Shown here: piece after piece, positions 53,891 through 63,102 of the stretch | Position numbering within the stretch: the first letter of the stretch is position 1 | How the letters are laid out: every line of letters starts with the position of its first letter | Source: Jiella endophytica | GTDB taxonomy: Bacteria > Pseudomonadota > Alphaproteobacteria > Rhizobiales > Rhizobiaceae | Assembly (NCBI RefSeq): GCF_004519335.1 | Contig: NZ_SOZD01000001.1 | Location: forward strand, 620,001 to 684,000 | DNA: 64,000 nucleotides | Reading direction: 5' to 3' | Made by a program: the position numbers and the translations under genes | The notes under the pieces: model-generated | Databases searched by the model: none | The model's input: only the letters and a program-made list of their open reading frames with translations | Told to the model about the DNA's origin: nothing

Positions 53891-54523
53891 ATGCGGTCAC
53901 TCGTTCCCGCCCTCGTCCTCGGCCTCACGGCAGCCACCCTCAGCGCACCGATCGCGACGCCGGCCAGCGCGCAGACCATCGACATCGACGCCGGAACCTA
54001 CGTCAACGATCCGCTGCACACCAACGTCATGTGGAAGGTCAACCATTTCGGCACCTCGACCTATATCGGCCGCTTCGCCGCGATCTCCGCGACGCTCGAC
54101 CTCGACCCGCAGGACGTGGCGAAGTCGAAGCTGACGGCAAGCGTCGATCCGGCCTCGGTCGACACGCACTATCCGGCCGACGACAAGAGCTTCGACGACG
54201 AGATCGAGAGCGACCTGTTCCTCGATGCCGCGAAGTTTCCGGAGGCGAAATTCGTCTCGAAGAGCATCGAAGTGACCGGCGACAAGACGGGCAGGGTCAC
54301 CGGCGAGCTGACGCTGCACGGCGAGACCCACGAGGAGGTGATGGACGTGACCTTCAACAAGGTCCTGAAGCCGAACCCGGTCTCCAAGCTGCCGACGATC
54401 GGCTTTTCCGCGACGCTGACCTTCGACCGGACGAAATACGGCATCGACGCCTATGCCGGCCCGGTCGGCAAGGACGTGACCCTAGAGATCGAGACGGAGT
54501 TCGTGCCGAAGAAGGCCAATTAA
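53891..54523 (+). CDS. YceI-family periplasmic lipid-binding protein
   Basis: 210 residues, signal peptide 1-27 (ending ASAQT). YceI lipocalin-like signatures: DPLHTNVMWKVNHFGTSTYIGRFAAISATLDLD, SVDTHYPADDKSFDDEIESDLFLDAAKFPEAKFVSKSIE, and TGELTLHGETHEEVMDVTFN. Homologues bind polyisoprenoids. Start at 53891, preceded by AAGGA; the frame extends 15 codons upstream. Confidence 0.93.
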   Translation: MRSLVPALVLGLTAATLSAPIATPASAQTIDIDAGTYVNDPLHTNVMWKVNHFGTSTYIGRFAAISATLDLDPQDVAKSKLTASVDPASVDTHYPADDKSFDDEIESDLFLDAAKFPEAKFVSKSIEVTGDKTGRVTGELTLHGETHEEVMDVTFNKVLKPNPVSKLPTIGFSATLTFDRTKYGIDAYAGPVGKDVTLEIETEFVPKKAN

Positions 54524-54540
54524 GAACGATTTCGCCCGGC

Positions 54541-55149
54541 CTAGAGCCGGGCGATGATCTCGTCGCGGCCGGCATCGTCGTCATTGTCGGCGGCATGCCG
54601 GATCAGCGCCGGCACGATCTCCTCGACGCTGTCGATGACCAGCGGCTTCAGCTTGTCGGCCGAATGCAGAAAGCCTTCCCCGGCCATGTGCTCGAACAGC
54701 CGGGCGAGAGGATCCCAGAAGCCGTCGACATTGGCGATGACCACCGGTTTCTCGTGCCGGCCGAGCTGGCTCCAGGTCATGATCTCGACCAGCTCCTCCA
54801 GCGTGCCGATGCCGCCCGGCAGCGCCACGAAGGCGTCGGAGCGCTGGAACATGATGTGCTTGCGCTCGTGCATGTCGGCGGTGACGACCAGCTCGTCCAG
54901 GCGCTGCAACTCACGCTCCGTCGCTTCCATGTCGATCAGGAACTGCGGAATGATGCCGGTGACCTTGCCGCCGGCGCCAAGCACCGCGTCTGAGACGGCG
55001 CCCATGACGCCGCGGGTGCCACCGCCATAGACGAGCTCCATGCCCGCCTCGCCAAGGCTTTTGCCGAGGCTCCTGGCAGCAGCGATGTAGGAGGGGCTGC
55101 GCCCCGGCGAGGAACCGCAATAGACGCAGACGGATCGAATCGTGTTCAT
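54541..55149 (-). CDS. LOG-family protein (TIGR00730), nucleotide phosphoribohydrolase
   Basis: 202 residues of the Lonely Guy family, which cleaves (cytokinin) nucleoside 5'-monophosphates to base and ribose 5-phosphate. Motifs: VCVYCGSSPG at the start, LVYGGGTRGVMGAVSDA, MHERKHIMFQRSDAFVALPGGIGTLEELVEIMTW (the PGGxGTxxE motif). It converges with yceI. Both plant-type cytokinin and general purine salvage roles are known for homologues. Confidence 0.94.
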   Translation of the reverse strand: MNTIRSVCVYCGSSPGRSPSYIAAARSLGKSLGEAGMELVYGGGTRGVMGAVSDAVLGAGGKVTGIIPQFLIDMEATERELQRLDELVVTADMHERKHIMFQRSDAFVALPGGIGTLEELVEIMTWSQLGRHEKPVVIANVDGFWDPLARLFEHMAGEGFLHSADKLKPLVIDSVEEIVPALIRHAADNDDDAGRDEIIARL

Positions 55150-55275
55150 GAAGCCAAGGTCCGACGGGAGGGCGGAGAAATCAAGCGGCCGGCGCGACCG
55201 TAAGCCGTGCGAAGCATTCAGGACGCAAGTTCCGGGCCGGGATGTGCGGCAGGAGACGCAGCGCTTGCCATGATC

Positions 55276-55665
55276 TCAGCCGGCATCTTCACCGGCGGAC
55301 TCCTCGTTCGTTCCGGGCCTGTCGCCGTCGTCCTCGCCGGGATCGGTCGGGGCAAACATCTCGCCGCTGGCAAAGGCGCCGACGGTCTCGACGATCGCCT
55401 CGCCGAGCTCTGCGGTTCCCAGAGCCCGCATCCAGCCATCCCAGGTCTCGGCGACGGACACCACCGCCTCGCTGCTTTCGCCGGGCGGCAGGTCGTAGGT
55501 GACGCTGACGAGATCGCCGGAGCGAAAGAGCGCCAGCCCGGCGAAGGCGGTCAGGAAGATGACGAGACCGGCGCGGACATTCGCCGCCGTGTCGTGCGGT
55601 CGTCGCGCGCGATGCCTGCCGGGGCCTGCATTTCGGGTAGCGGAGCGGGGCGGAGCGGCGGCCAT
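55276..55665 (-). CDS. Small single-pass membrane protein downstream of the MBOAT gene
   Basis: 129 residues: a basic Arg/Ala-rich start, one membrane segment (ANVRAGLVIFLTAFAGLALFRSGDLV), then a soluble, acidic tail (DPGEDDGDRPGTNEESAGEDAG). It starts 12 bases after the MBOAT stop on the same strand, so it probably belongs to the same operon. Function not recognised; it may be an accessory to O-acylation. ATG 55665 is used; a TTG six bases upstream is also in frame. Confidence 0.6.
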   Translation of the reverse strand: MAAAPPRSATRNAGPGRHRARRPHDTAANVRAGLVIFLTAFAGLALFRSGDLVSVTYDLPPGESSEAVVSVAETWDGWMRALGTAELGEAIVETVGAFASGEMFAPTDPGEDDGDRPGTNEESAGEDAG

Positions 55666-55676
55666 CGGCAATCCGG

Positions 55677-57146
55677 TCAGAACTGGAAATAGATGAACGG
55701 CGCCGTGCCCGGCGGCGCGATCAGCTGGATGATCACCAGACCGGCGGCGAAGGCAAGCGCGATGGCGGCGGTCGGCCAGCGGCGGATCGCCCGGCCGAGC
55801 CTCAGATCGAGGTCGTGCGGGGTGAAGTGGAAAGCCAGCGGCAGGAAGACGAGGACGAGGTGGAAGGGCGTCCAGGCTTCGAAACTGCCGGTCATGGCCG
55901 CAAGGCCGGAGAGAAAGGCGAGCGCCGTCTCGAAATTCTCCGAGCGGAAGAAGATCCAGGCGAGCGTCACGAAATGGAAGGTGGCGAGCACCGCGAGGAC
56001 GCTGACGAGGCCGTGGCCGTGCCAGGGGCGTGGGCCCCAGGCGATCCGCTTGAAGGCAGCGTCGGGCGAGCCGCCGGGGCGCCGGGTGAGACGCTCTCGC
56101 ACCGCCCGTTCGACGCCGAGGGCGGCGCCGTGCATCGCGCCCCAGATGACGAAATTATAGGCCGCCCCATGCCACAGGCCGCCGAGGAACATCGTCAGGA
56201 AGAGGTTGCGATAGGTGGCGAGATGGCTGCCGCGGCTGCCGCCGAGCGGTTTGTAGAGATAGTCGCGCAGCCACTGGGACAGCGAGATGTGCCAGCGCCG
56301 CCAGAACTCCTGCAGCGACGCGGCGCGGTAGGGCTGGCGGAAATTCTCGCGGAAATGATAGCCGAGCAGCGCCGCGGTTCCGATGGCGATGTCGCTGTAG
56401 CCGGAGAAATCGCAATAGATCTGCACCGCATAGCCATAGGCGGCGAGGATCAGCGTCGGCGTGTCGTAGGTGTCCGGCACCAGGAAGACGTCGTCGACGA
56501 GGTGGGTGGCGAGCCAGTTGGCGACGACCATCTTCTTCACGAGGCCGACGACGACCAGCACCAGCCCGTAGGAGAGCATGAAGCGGGTCAGTCGCGGCCG
56601 CACCCGAAGCTGCGGCAGGAAATCGCTGGCCCGCACGATCGGGCCGGCGACGAGCTGCGGGAAGAAAGACACATAGAGCAGAAGGTCGAGCGGCGAGCGC
56701 TGGGCCTCGATCTCGTCGCGATAGACGTCGACGACGTAGGAGATCGCCTGGAAGGTGAAGAAGGAGATGCCGACCGGCAGGATCACCACCATCAGCGGCA
56801 GGTCCCGCTCGATGCCCAGCTGGCGGAACATGTCGCCGAGGGAATCGAGAAAGAAGCCGAAATATTTGAAGAAGCCGAGGATGACGAGGAGAAGGCCGAC
56901 GGCGATGCCGACGATCCAGCGCCGCGGCGTGTCAGACGACGTGCGGGCGAGGGCGATGCCGGCGAACCAGGCGATGAGCGAGGCGCCGAGGAGCAGGAAG
57001 CAGAAGCGCCAGTCCCAATAGCCGTAGAAGAAGTAGCTGGCAAAGAGCAGCAGCGCCTTGCGTGCAATCGGCTTCGAACGCAATGCCCAGGCGAGCGCGA
57101 AGACCGCCAGGAAGAACACCGCGAAATCGAGCGTCGGGAACAGCAA
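55677..57146 (-). CDS. MBOAT-family O-acyltransferase (AlgI-like)
   Basis: 489-residue polytopic enzyme that moves acyl groups, typically acetyl, across the inner membrane for polysaccharide O-acetylation. Family motifs: MLFPTLDFAVFFLAVF, FYGYWDWRFCFLLL, LPVGISFFTFQAISYVVDVYR, FPQLVAGPIVRASDFLPQL, and the catalytic region QEFWRRWHISLSQWLRDYLYKPLGGSR with the second His in LGGLWHGAAYNFVIWG. The SGNH lipoprotein upstream (57395-58969, same strand) is the likely partner. Confidence 0.95.
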   Translation of the reverse strand: MLFPTLDFAVFFLAVFALAWALRSKPIARKALLLFASYFFYGYWDWRFCFLLLGASLIAWFAGIALARTSSDTPRRWIVGIAVGLLLVILGFFKYFGFFLDSLGDMFRQLGIERDLPLMVVILPVGISFFTFQAISYVVDVYRDEIEAQRSPLDLLLYVSFFPQLVAGPIVRASDFLPQLRVRPRLTRFMLSYGLVLVVVGLVKKMVVANWLATHLVDDVFLVPDTYDTPTLILAAYGYAVQIYCDFSGYSDIAIGTAALLGYHFRENFRQPYRAASLQEFWRRWHISLSQWLRDYLYKPLGGSRGSHLATYRNLFLTMFLGGLWHGAAYNFVIWGAMHGAALGVERAVRERLTRRPGGSPDAAFKRIAWGPRPWHGHGLVSVLAVLATFHFVTLAWIFFRSENFETALAFLSGLAAMTGSFEAWTPFHLVLVFLPLAFHFTPHDLDLRLGRAIRRWPTAAIALAFAAGLVIIQLIAPPGTAPFIYFQF

Positions 57147-57394
57147 ACGAGGGGCCCTGGGAATTGCGAGACAAGTCGGTGCGGTCGAGACTGTCTAGCG
57201 CATTACGCGACGGAAGTCCGTTGCGGGCCGCAAACTCGGATGGATAATCGACAGGTTTCGTTAACGATGCCGCGACCGGCCGCCGCCATTCGGATCGCGG
57301 CGGAGACCAGCGAGGCTGGACCTGATGGCGCAGCAGGTCGCCCCGACCGAAGCCGGCGATCGTCAGCCTATGGCCGAGGCGTATCCCGGGAGCC

Positions 57395-58969
57395 TCAGTT
57401 CTCCAGCGAGGCGACCGGCGTATCGCCCGTCGAATCCGGCAGGAGCAGCCCGCCGACGAAGCTTTCGGCGCTGCGGTCGTAGCCTTTGGAAGTGAGATGC
57501 ACACGGTCCTTGGCGGCGAGGCCGCGCTGCGCCCAGCGGTCGATCTTGCAGCGGCCGCCCATCGCCTCGGACCAGTTCCAGAAGCCGGCATTCTCGTCCT
57601 TGGCGAGCTTTTCGATCGTCTCGCGGACGCCCGAAAGCTTGACCGGCGAATACCAGCCGCCGGAGCAGGCCGGGCCGCGGCGCGAGCGCTTGGTCAGGCC
57701 GTCGGCCGCGCCGGCGAAGGCAAGGTCGGCCTCGGGCGCCGCCGCCTTCAGCACCGAGACGAAATGCTCCGCGGTCCGGCGATAGGCGTCGAGATCGAGA
57801 TTGTCGTCATAGCCCTCGTTGGTACCGTAGCCATAGACGATGAGATCCGGCTTGATCGCCCTGACGTCGTTGGTGACGAGATCCTCGTCCCAGCGCTTGG
57901 TGACGTCGACGGTGGCCCCGACGATGCCGAAATTGACGTAGCGAACGCCCGGGCGCTCGCGGCCGGTGCCCCAGTTGAGGATCGTCGTGGTGCCGTCGCC
58001 GGTCGGCGAGACGGTGACGCTGTCGGCTTTCGCCTCAAGGCGGACGGTCTTCGACCCGGCCTTGCCGGCGCGGGCCGAAAAGCTCTGGCTCTTGCCGCCT
58101 GCACTGATGGTGACGCCGCCGGCATCCGGGCCGGTGACCATCGTCACCTCGACATAGTCGAACCCGCCGGTGTCGGACGACAGCGTCAGCCTGGCCGATT
58201 TCGCCCGCGACGACAGCCGAACGCCGGAAACGCCGTAGGGTCCGGACTTGACCTTGAGGCTGGAAGCCGCCTGCCAGGGGCCGGAACGGTTCATCGAGAC
58301 CTGCGCGGCGGCCGCATATGGAAACACCTTCGGCGGGATGGTGGCGCCGCGGCCAGCATCGCCATAGGCGTCCTGCAGGCGCGAGCGGATGCCGCGGGTA
58401 AAGGAGTCGGCGGCGATATGGGAATCGCCGATATGGAGCACCGTGACCGGCTCGCTGCGCGTGCCGTTCTTGAGCGCAGCGAGCTTGGCATGGAAGCGGG
58501 CGAGGGGGCCGTCGCCGATGGCAGTGTCGCCCTTGCGCGGCAGCAGCTCGGGCGGCGTCAGGCCGCGGGAGAGGCCGTCGGAGCCATAGGCGGTGGCAAG
58601 CAGCAGCGACTGGCCGGGCGCTTCAGGCGCGCCGGCCATGGCTTTGGCAGGAAATCCAGAGGAGATGCGCGACTTCACCTCGTTGCTGGCGGTGAGGAGC
58701 GGCGCCGGCGGCGCGACGGCTGCCATCACCTTGGCGGTCTGCGCGGCGACCTTCGCTTCGCGCCAGACGCGGGAGGTCTTGCCGGAAGCGACCCGGCCTT
58801 CCGGCGCGGGCGCCGGCTTGGCCGCGGCCGCATCGCGCGGGCTGCTGGTCATCAGTTCGGCAGAGCGGAAGGTCTCGTCCATGGATTTGTCGGTACAGCC
58901 GCCAAGAAGCGCCACTGCGGCGATCACGGTTGCAATCTGCCGCCCGGGCCGGCGGACAGACGTCCGCAT
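57395..58969 (-). CDS. SGNH/GDSL-type lipoprotein, putative polysaccharide O-acetyltransferase or esterase
   Basis: 524 residues. A lipoprotein signal with lipobox LLGGC (Cys25) is followed by a Pro/Ala-rich region, then an SGNH domain: LHIGDSHIAADSFTRGIRSRL (block I, GDS), a carbohydrate-binding-like beta domain insertion, IVGAT (block II), YGYGTNEG (block III, GTN) and AAKDRVHLTSKGY (block V, Asp-x-x-His). This architecture resembles AlgJ/PatB-type and YrhL-associated SGNH partners of MBOAT enzymes. It is upstream of the MBOAT gene, 248 bases away. The start at 58969 gives the cleanest signal; other starts (58978, a GTG further up) are possible. Confidence 0.85.
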   Translation of the reverse strand: MRTSVRRPGRQIATVIAAVALLGGCTDKSMDETFRSAELMTSSPRDAAAAKPAPAPEGRVASGKTSRVWREAKVAAQTAKVMAAVAPPAPLLTASNEVKSRISSGFPAKAMAGAPEAPGQSLLLATAYGSDGLSRGLTPPELLPRKGDTAIGDGPLARFHAKLAALKNGTRSEPVTVLHIGDSHIAADSFTRGIRSRLQDAYGDAGRGATIPPKVFPYAAAAQVSMNRSGPWQAASSLKVKSGPYGVSGVRLSSRAKSARLTLSSDTGGFDYVEVTMVTGPDAGGVTISAGGKSQSFSARAGKAGSKTVRLEAKADSVTVSPTGDGTTTILNWGTGRERPGVRYVNFGIVGATVDVTKRWDEDLVTNDVRAIKPDLIVYGYGTNEGYDDNLDLDAYRRTAEHFVSVLKAAAPEADLAFAGAADGLTKRSRRGPACSGGWYSPVKLSGVRETIEKLAKDENAGFWNWSEAMGGRCKIDRWAQRGLAAKDRVHLTSKGYDRSAESFVGGLLLPDSTGDTPVASLEN

Positions 58970-59253
58970 GCCGCCCATGACGAGCGCCGCACTATTCCGT
59001 TCGGTCACGATTGCCCCCAATCCGTAGCTACCCGCACTCCACGCCACCAAAACAGGTCGCTTCGACCGTCGATCGTTTTGGGTAATTTTCCGTTAACGCC
59101 GCCCCTTACGGCGTTGCGGATTTCATCAATGCTAAAAATGCAACGAGTAAGGCAAAATTTCGACGCTGCCGACAGATCGCTTCATCTTGTGGCGGCCGAA
59201 CTGTATAGTCGCCTGCCATTGGGGCATCGATGGTCATTGTGGAGATCCTCTCG

Positions 59254-60051
59254 ATGAAACTTGCGGGCAGCAGAAGCAGGCGGGCCGTGTCGTTCGGGGC
59301 CGCCTGGGCCCTGGCGTTTGCCGGCATGGTGGCGACGTTGCAACCGGCAGGCGCGGTGGATGTCGCCGCCAATACTCCCGCCGGAGCCGAGGCCGGGGAG
59401 GCCGCCGCCGACCCGGCTGAAGCGCCGAAGCCCCGCGACTACCGGATCGCCGTTCTCGGCGATTCCCTCGGCGAGGGCGTCTATGCGGGCCTGGCGCAGC
59501 TGGTGCGCGACGAGCCCAACATCGCCGTGAAGAAATATGCCCGGGTCAACACCGGCATCGCGCGAAGCGACCGCTACAACTGGCCGGAGGCGGCCGACGA
59601 ACTCGCCGACCGGCCGATGGACGCGGCGCTCCTGGTGTTCGGCGCCAACGATCTCCAGACCATCCGCGAGAGCGGCAAGGCCTATTATTACAAGCAGGAA
59701 GCCTGGGAGAAGCACTATCGCAACCGGGTCGCCCATATCGTCAAGGCGTTTAGCGACCGCGGCATCAAGGTCTACTGGCTGAGCCTGCCGATCACCCGGA
59801 AGAACCGCTTCCAGAAGGACTACGCCTATCTCAACCAGATCTTCAAGGAAGAGGCCGAGGCGAACGGCGCGACCTTCATCGACGCCTGGAGCTTCTTCGC
59901 CGACGAGGACGGCAACTATTCCGCGACCTTCACCAAGGACGGGACGAGCAAGATCATCCGGGCGAGCGACGGCGTGCATTTCACCCCGCTCGGCTATCAG
60001 GTCTATGCCGGCCTCGCCCTCGACAAGCTGCGTGCGGACCTGAATTTCTGA
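59254..60051 (+). CDS. Secreted DUF459/SGNH hydrolase
   Basis: 265 residues with a signal peptide (about 1-36, MKLAGSRSRRAVSFGAAWALAFAGMVATL...). The SGNH fold is visible in IAVLGDSLGEGVYAGLAQL (Ser of GDS), VNTGIARSD (Gly), LLVFGANDLQTI (Asn) and ASDGVHFTPLGYQVYA (Asp, His). DUF459 members accompany polysaccharide acetylation genes. Divergent from the SGNH lipoprotein, with an AT-rich gap of about 280 bases. Start with GGAGA site. Confidence 0.9.
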   Translation: MKLAGSRSRRAVSFGAAWALAFAGMVATLQPAGAVDVAANTPAGAEAGEAAADPAEAPKPRDYRIAVLGDSLGEGVYAGLAQLVRDEPNIAVKKYARVNTGIARSDRYNWPEAADELADRPMDAALLVFGANDLQTIRESGKAYYYKQEAWEKHYRNRVAHIVKAFSDRGIKVYWLSLPITRKNRFQKDYAYLNQIFKEEAEANGATFIDAWSFFADEDGNYSATFTKDGTSKIIRASDGVHFTPLGYQVYAGLALDKLRADLNF

Positions 60052-60308
60052 CCGCGAGGAACCGGGGATGCCGCTCCTGTTCGATCAAAAAGTGTCTCGT
60101 ATAAACAACGTTTTGTCTGCGATTCTTCATCTGATAGAAGGCTGATAGCAGTGCCGCCGGCCGGCCGATCGGCATCTGATCGGAGGTCCGGCGCCGGCCG
60201 CGCGGCGGCGACGACGTCGCGGCAGTTGTCGCCGGCGGCGGTCCAGGCGGTTTCGCGGCCATGGCCGAGGCGCTATCTCGGGCCAAACCTCGCCTGGGAG
60301 CGATCTGG

Positions 60309-61070
60309 ATGCTGCGACTTTCCGCCAATCTCGGATTTCTCTGGACCGATCGCCCGCTGCCGGATGCCATCCGCGCCGCGGCGCGGGCTGGCTTCGACGC
60401 GGTCGAATGCCATTGGCCCTACGAGACCGACGCCGCAGAGTTACGCCACGCGCTCACCGAGACGAACCTGCCGATGATCAGCCTCAACACCTCGCGCGGC
60501 AGCCGCCCGGATGATTTCGGTCTGGCGGCCCTGCCGGACCGGATGGACGAGGCGCGCGCCGCGATCGACGAGGCCTTCGCCTATGGCTCCGCAATCGGCG
60601 CGGCGTTCGTCCACGTCCTTGCGGGGCGGGCCGAGGGGCCGGAGGCGGCGGAGGCCTTCGAGGCAAATCTCGGCCATGCCTGCGACCTCGCAGCAGAGAA
60701 GGCGATGACGGTGCTGATCGAGCCCTTGAACCCGCGCGATGCGCCGGGCTATTTCCTCGGTGATTTCGCAACCGCCGTCGCCATCGTCCGGAAAATCGGG
60801 CGGCCGCAGCTGAAAATCCTCTTCGACTGCTATCACCTGCAGATCACCGGTGGCGACCTGATCTGCCGATTCGCCGACAACCGCGAGCTGATCGGCCATG
60901 TCCAGTTCGCCGGCGTTCCCGGCCGAGACGAGCCCGACCGCGGCGAGGTCGCGTATGAGCGCCTGCTGCCGAACCTTGCCGGGCTCGGCTATGCGGGCTG
61001 CTTCGGGGCGGAATATCGGCCAGACGGCGCCACCGAGGCAAGCCTCAGCTGGATGAAGATGTTCCGATAG
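60309..61070 (+). CDS. Hydroxypyruvate isomerase-family TIM-barrel protein
   Basis: 253 residues of the AP endonuclease-2 superfamily, Hyi/OtnI branch, which interconverts hydroxypyruvate/tartronate semialdehyde or 2-oxotetronates. Metal-binding and family blocks: FDAVECHWPYE, VLIEPLNPRDAPGYFL (Glu), ILFDCYHLQITGGDL (Asp, His), HVQFAGVPGRDEPDRGEV and FGAEYRPDG. The start at 60309 follows GGGAG; the frame extends 16 codons. The 257 bases upstream are AT-rich with no gene. Confidence 0.93.
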   Translation: MLRLSANLGFLWTDRPLPDAIRAAARAGFDAVECHWPYETDAAELRHALTETNLPMISLNTSRGSRPDDFGLAALPDRMDEARAAIDEAFAYGSAIGAAFVHVLAGRAEGPEAAEAFEANLGHACDLAAEKAMTVLIEPLNPRDAPGYFLGDFATAVAIVRKIGRPQLKILFDCYHLQITGGDLICRFADNRELIGHVQFAGVPGRDEPDRGEVAYERLLPNLAGLGYAGCFGAEYRPDGATEASLSWMKMFR

Positions 61071-61130
61071 AGTTCTGAAAAGACAAGATATTCATTCCGG
61101 AACCGTGATCGCGTAAAGGGCTGCGTGCCG

Positions 61131-61391
61131 ATGTCGTTGTTCGAAGAGAATGCCGCGATCCTGCGGAACATGGCAGTCGCCGGCGACGAGCTTGGCCCGC
61201 CTCGTTCGGTCGACTTCTCCCACGTCTTTTCAGATCAAGCCTCGGCCGAAGCCTTCGCCCGCGACGCAGAACGGGAAGGCTTCGCCGCAACAGTCGAACA
61301 GGTCGGCCGCGACGCAGACCCTTGGGAGGTGAAAGTCTCCAAGGACATGGTTCCGACCTGCAGAAACATCACAGGCACCGAGAGACGCTAA
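61131..61391 (+). CDS. rraB: RraB-family RNase E inhibitor, truncated by an in-frame stop
   Basis: 86-residue product resembling the RraB family (inhibitor of RNase E): LRNMAVAGDELGPPRSVDFSHVFSDQASAEAFARDAEREGFAATVEQ and WEVKVSKDMVPT. Translation ends at TAA 61389-61391, but the same frame continues for 19 codons to TGA 61449-61451 and there encodes ETLAQAHHGRGDGWGFFRG, whose DGWG-F is the conserved C-terminal motif of the family. The gene therefore appears interrupted by a single nonsense codon. ATG 61131 has AAGGG at proper spacing; a GTG six bases upstream is poorer. Confidence 0.8.
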   Translation: MSLFEENAAILRNMAVAGDELGPPRSVDFSHVFSDQASAEAFARDAEREGFAATVEQVGRDADPWEVKVSKDMVPTCRNITGTERR

Positions 61392-61451
61392 GAAACTCTC
61401 GCCCAAGCGCATCATGGCCGAGGAGATGGCTGGGGCTTCTTCCGCGGCTGA
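61392..61451 (+). pseudogene. Detached conserved C-terminus of the RraB gene
   Basis: In frame with, and directly after, the RraB stop. GRGDGWGFF matches the family's C-terminal block, so 61131-61451 was probably one 106-codon gene before the nonsense mutation (or the TAA is a sequence error). Confidence 0.65.
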
Positions 61452-61627
61452 CCGTATGCGGGACTTGCGTACACGGCCTTGTGTGTCTCTGGCCGAGAGG
61501 AAAAGCCCCCGTCGCGGCGGGCCTCGCCTCGCCGACCGCATGACGCCCGCTGTGTCGGAAGACACTTGCCCGCAGGGCGAAAATCGCGCGACAGAGGCGC
61601 CGAGACGAGCGACATGCGAGGCATTCC

Positions 61628-62992
61628 ATGCAGAGTGAAGACCAGTCCCCGCTTGCCGAAATGGCCGAGGGCTTCATCGCGAGCGTCGCGGATCGGACGG
61701 CAACCGTCGGGATCATCGGCCTTGGCTATGTCGGCCTGCCGCTGCTCCTTGCCTTCCACGCCTCCGGCTTCCGCTGCTTCGGTTTCGACATCGATCCGGA
61801 GAAGATCGACAAGCTGGAAGCCGGGCGCTCCTATATCCACCACATTGCCCCGGAGCGCATCGCCGGCCTCATCGGGTCGGGCCGTTCGGTGCTGACGACC
61901 GACTATTCGCGCCTCTCGGAGGTCGACGCGATCATCATCTGCGTGCCGACGCCGCTTACCACCTATCGCGATCCCGACATGAGCTTCGTCACCGCGACGG
62001 CCGAGGCGATCGCCCCGCATCTGAAGGCCGGCCAGCTGGTGACGCTGGAATCCACCACCTATCCGATGACCTCGGAGGACCTCCTGGCAGCGATCCTCGA
62101 GCGCGGTTCGGGGCTGAAGGCGGGGAGCGACTTCGCCATCGCCTATTCGCCGGAGCGCGAGGATCCCGGCAATCCGGATTTCGACACGACCTCGATCCCG
62201 AAGGTGGTCGGCGCCGATTCGAGGGCCGCCGCCGACATGGCCGAGGCGCTTTATGCGACGGTGGCGAGAAAGGTCGTGCGGGTGCCGTCGATGCGCACGG
62301 CGGAGGCGGTGAAGCTAACCGAGAACGTCTTTCGCGCCGTCAACATCGCCCTCGTCAACGAGCTGAAGGTGATCTTCGACGAGATGGGCATCGACGTCTT
62401 CGAGGTGATCGATGCGGCGAAGACGAAACCCTTCGGCTTCATGCCCTTCTATCCGGGGCCGGGGATCGGCGGCCACTGCATCCCGGTCGATCCGTTCTAT
62501 CTGACCTGGAAGGCCCGCGAATACGGCATCCACACCCGCTTCATCGAGCTTGCCGGCGAGATCAATTCGGCCATGCCGCAAAGGGTGGTCGGGCGTCTCG
62601 TCGAGGCGCTGTCGGACCGGCTCGGCAAGCCGATCCGCGGTGCGCGGGTGCTGCTCGTCGGGCTCGCCTACAAGAAGAATGTCGACGACGTGCGCGAAAG
62701 CCCGTCGCTGGTGCTAATGGAGATGCTCGAGGAGCGGGGCGCCGTGGTCGATTATTACGACCCGTTCGTGCCGGTGATGCGCCGCACCCGCAAGCATGGC
62801 GAGTTCGAGGGCCGCCGGTCGGTGGAATGGAGCGAGGCGGGGCTCGCCGGCTACGACGCGGCGCTGATCGCCACCGACCACGACGGCGTCGACGTCGAGA
62901 CGCTGGTTCGGGCCGTGCCGCTGGTGGTCGACAGCCGCGGCGCGACGCGGGGCCTTTCCGCCGAGCTGCAGGCGCGGGTGGTCAGGGCGTAG
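61628..62992 (+). CDS. UDP-N-acetylhexosamine dehydrogenase (WbpA/WecC-type nucleotide sugar dehydrogenase)
   Basis: 454-residue NAD-dependent enzyme oxidising UDP-GlcNAc or UDP-ManNAc to the uronic acid for surface polysaccharide. N-terminal Rossmann IIGLGYVGLPL, then ICVPTPLTTYRDPDMSFV and ESTTYPMTSEDLL; the central block KLTENVFRAVNIALVNELKVIFDEMGIDVFEVIDAAKTKPFGFMPFYPGPGIGGHCIPVDPFYL has the catalytic Cys in GGHCIP; the C-terminal domain starts VLLVGLAYKKNVDDVRESPS. WbpA-like features favour UDP-GlcNAc. Confidence 0.93.
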   Translation: MQSEDQSPLAEMAEGFIASVADRTATVGIIGLGYVGLPLLLAFHASGFRCFGFDIDPEKIDKLEAGRSYIHHIAPERIAGLIGSGRSVLTTDYSRLSEVDAIIICVPTPLTTYRDPDMSFVTATAEAIAPHLKAGQLVTLESTTYPMTSEDLLAAILERGSGLKAGSDFAIAYSPEREDPGNPDFDTTSIPKVVGADSRAAADMAEALYATVARKVVRVPSMRTAEAVKLTENVFRAVNIALVNELKVIFDEMGIDVFEVIDAAKTKPFGFMPFYPGPGIGGHCIPVDPFYLTWKAREYGIHTRFIELAGEINSAMPQRVVGRLVEALSDRLGKPIRGARVLLVGLAYKKNVDDVRESPSLVLMEMLEERGAVVDYYDPFVPVMRRTRKHGEFEGRRSVEWSEAGLAGYDAALIATDHDGVDVETLVRAVPLVVDSRGATRGLSAELQARVVRA

Positions 62993-63102
62993 CCGATGCG
63001 GGGCATGCGGGGCGGCGCCGGCAGGCGAATCGACGTCCGAGAACAACGACGACGGGGCTGCTGCTGGAGATTGGTGTCCTCTGTGGGGCGGCGCCGTGCG
63101 CC

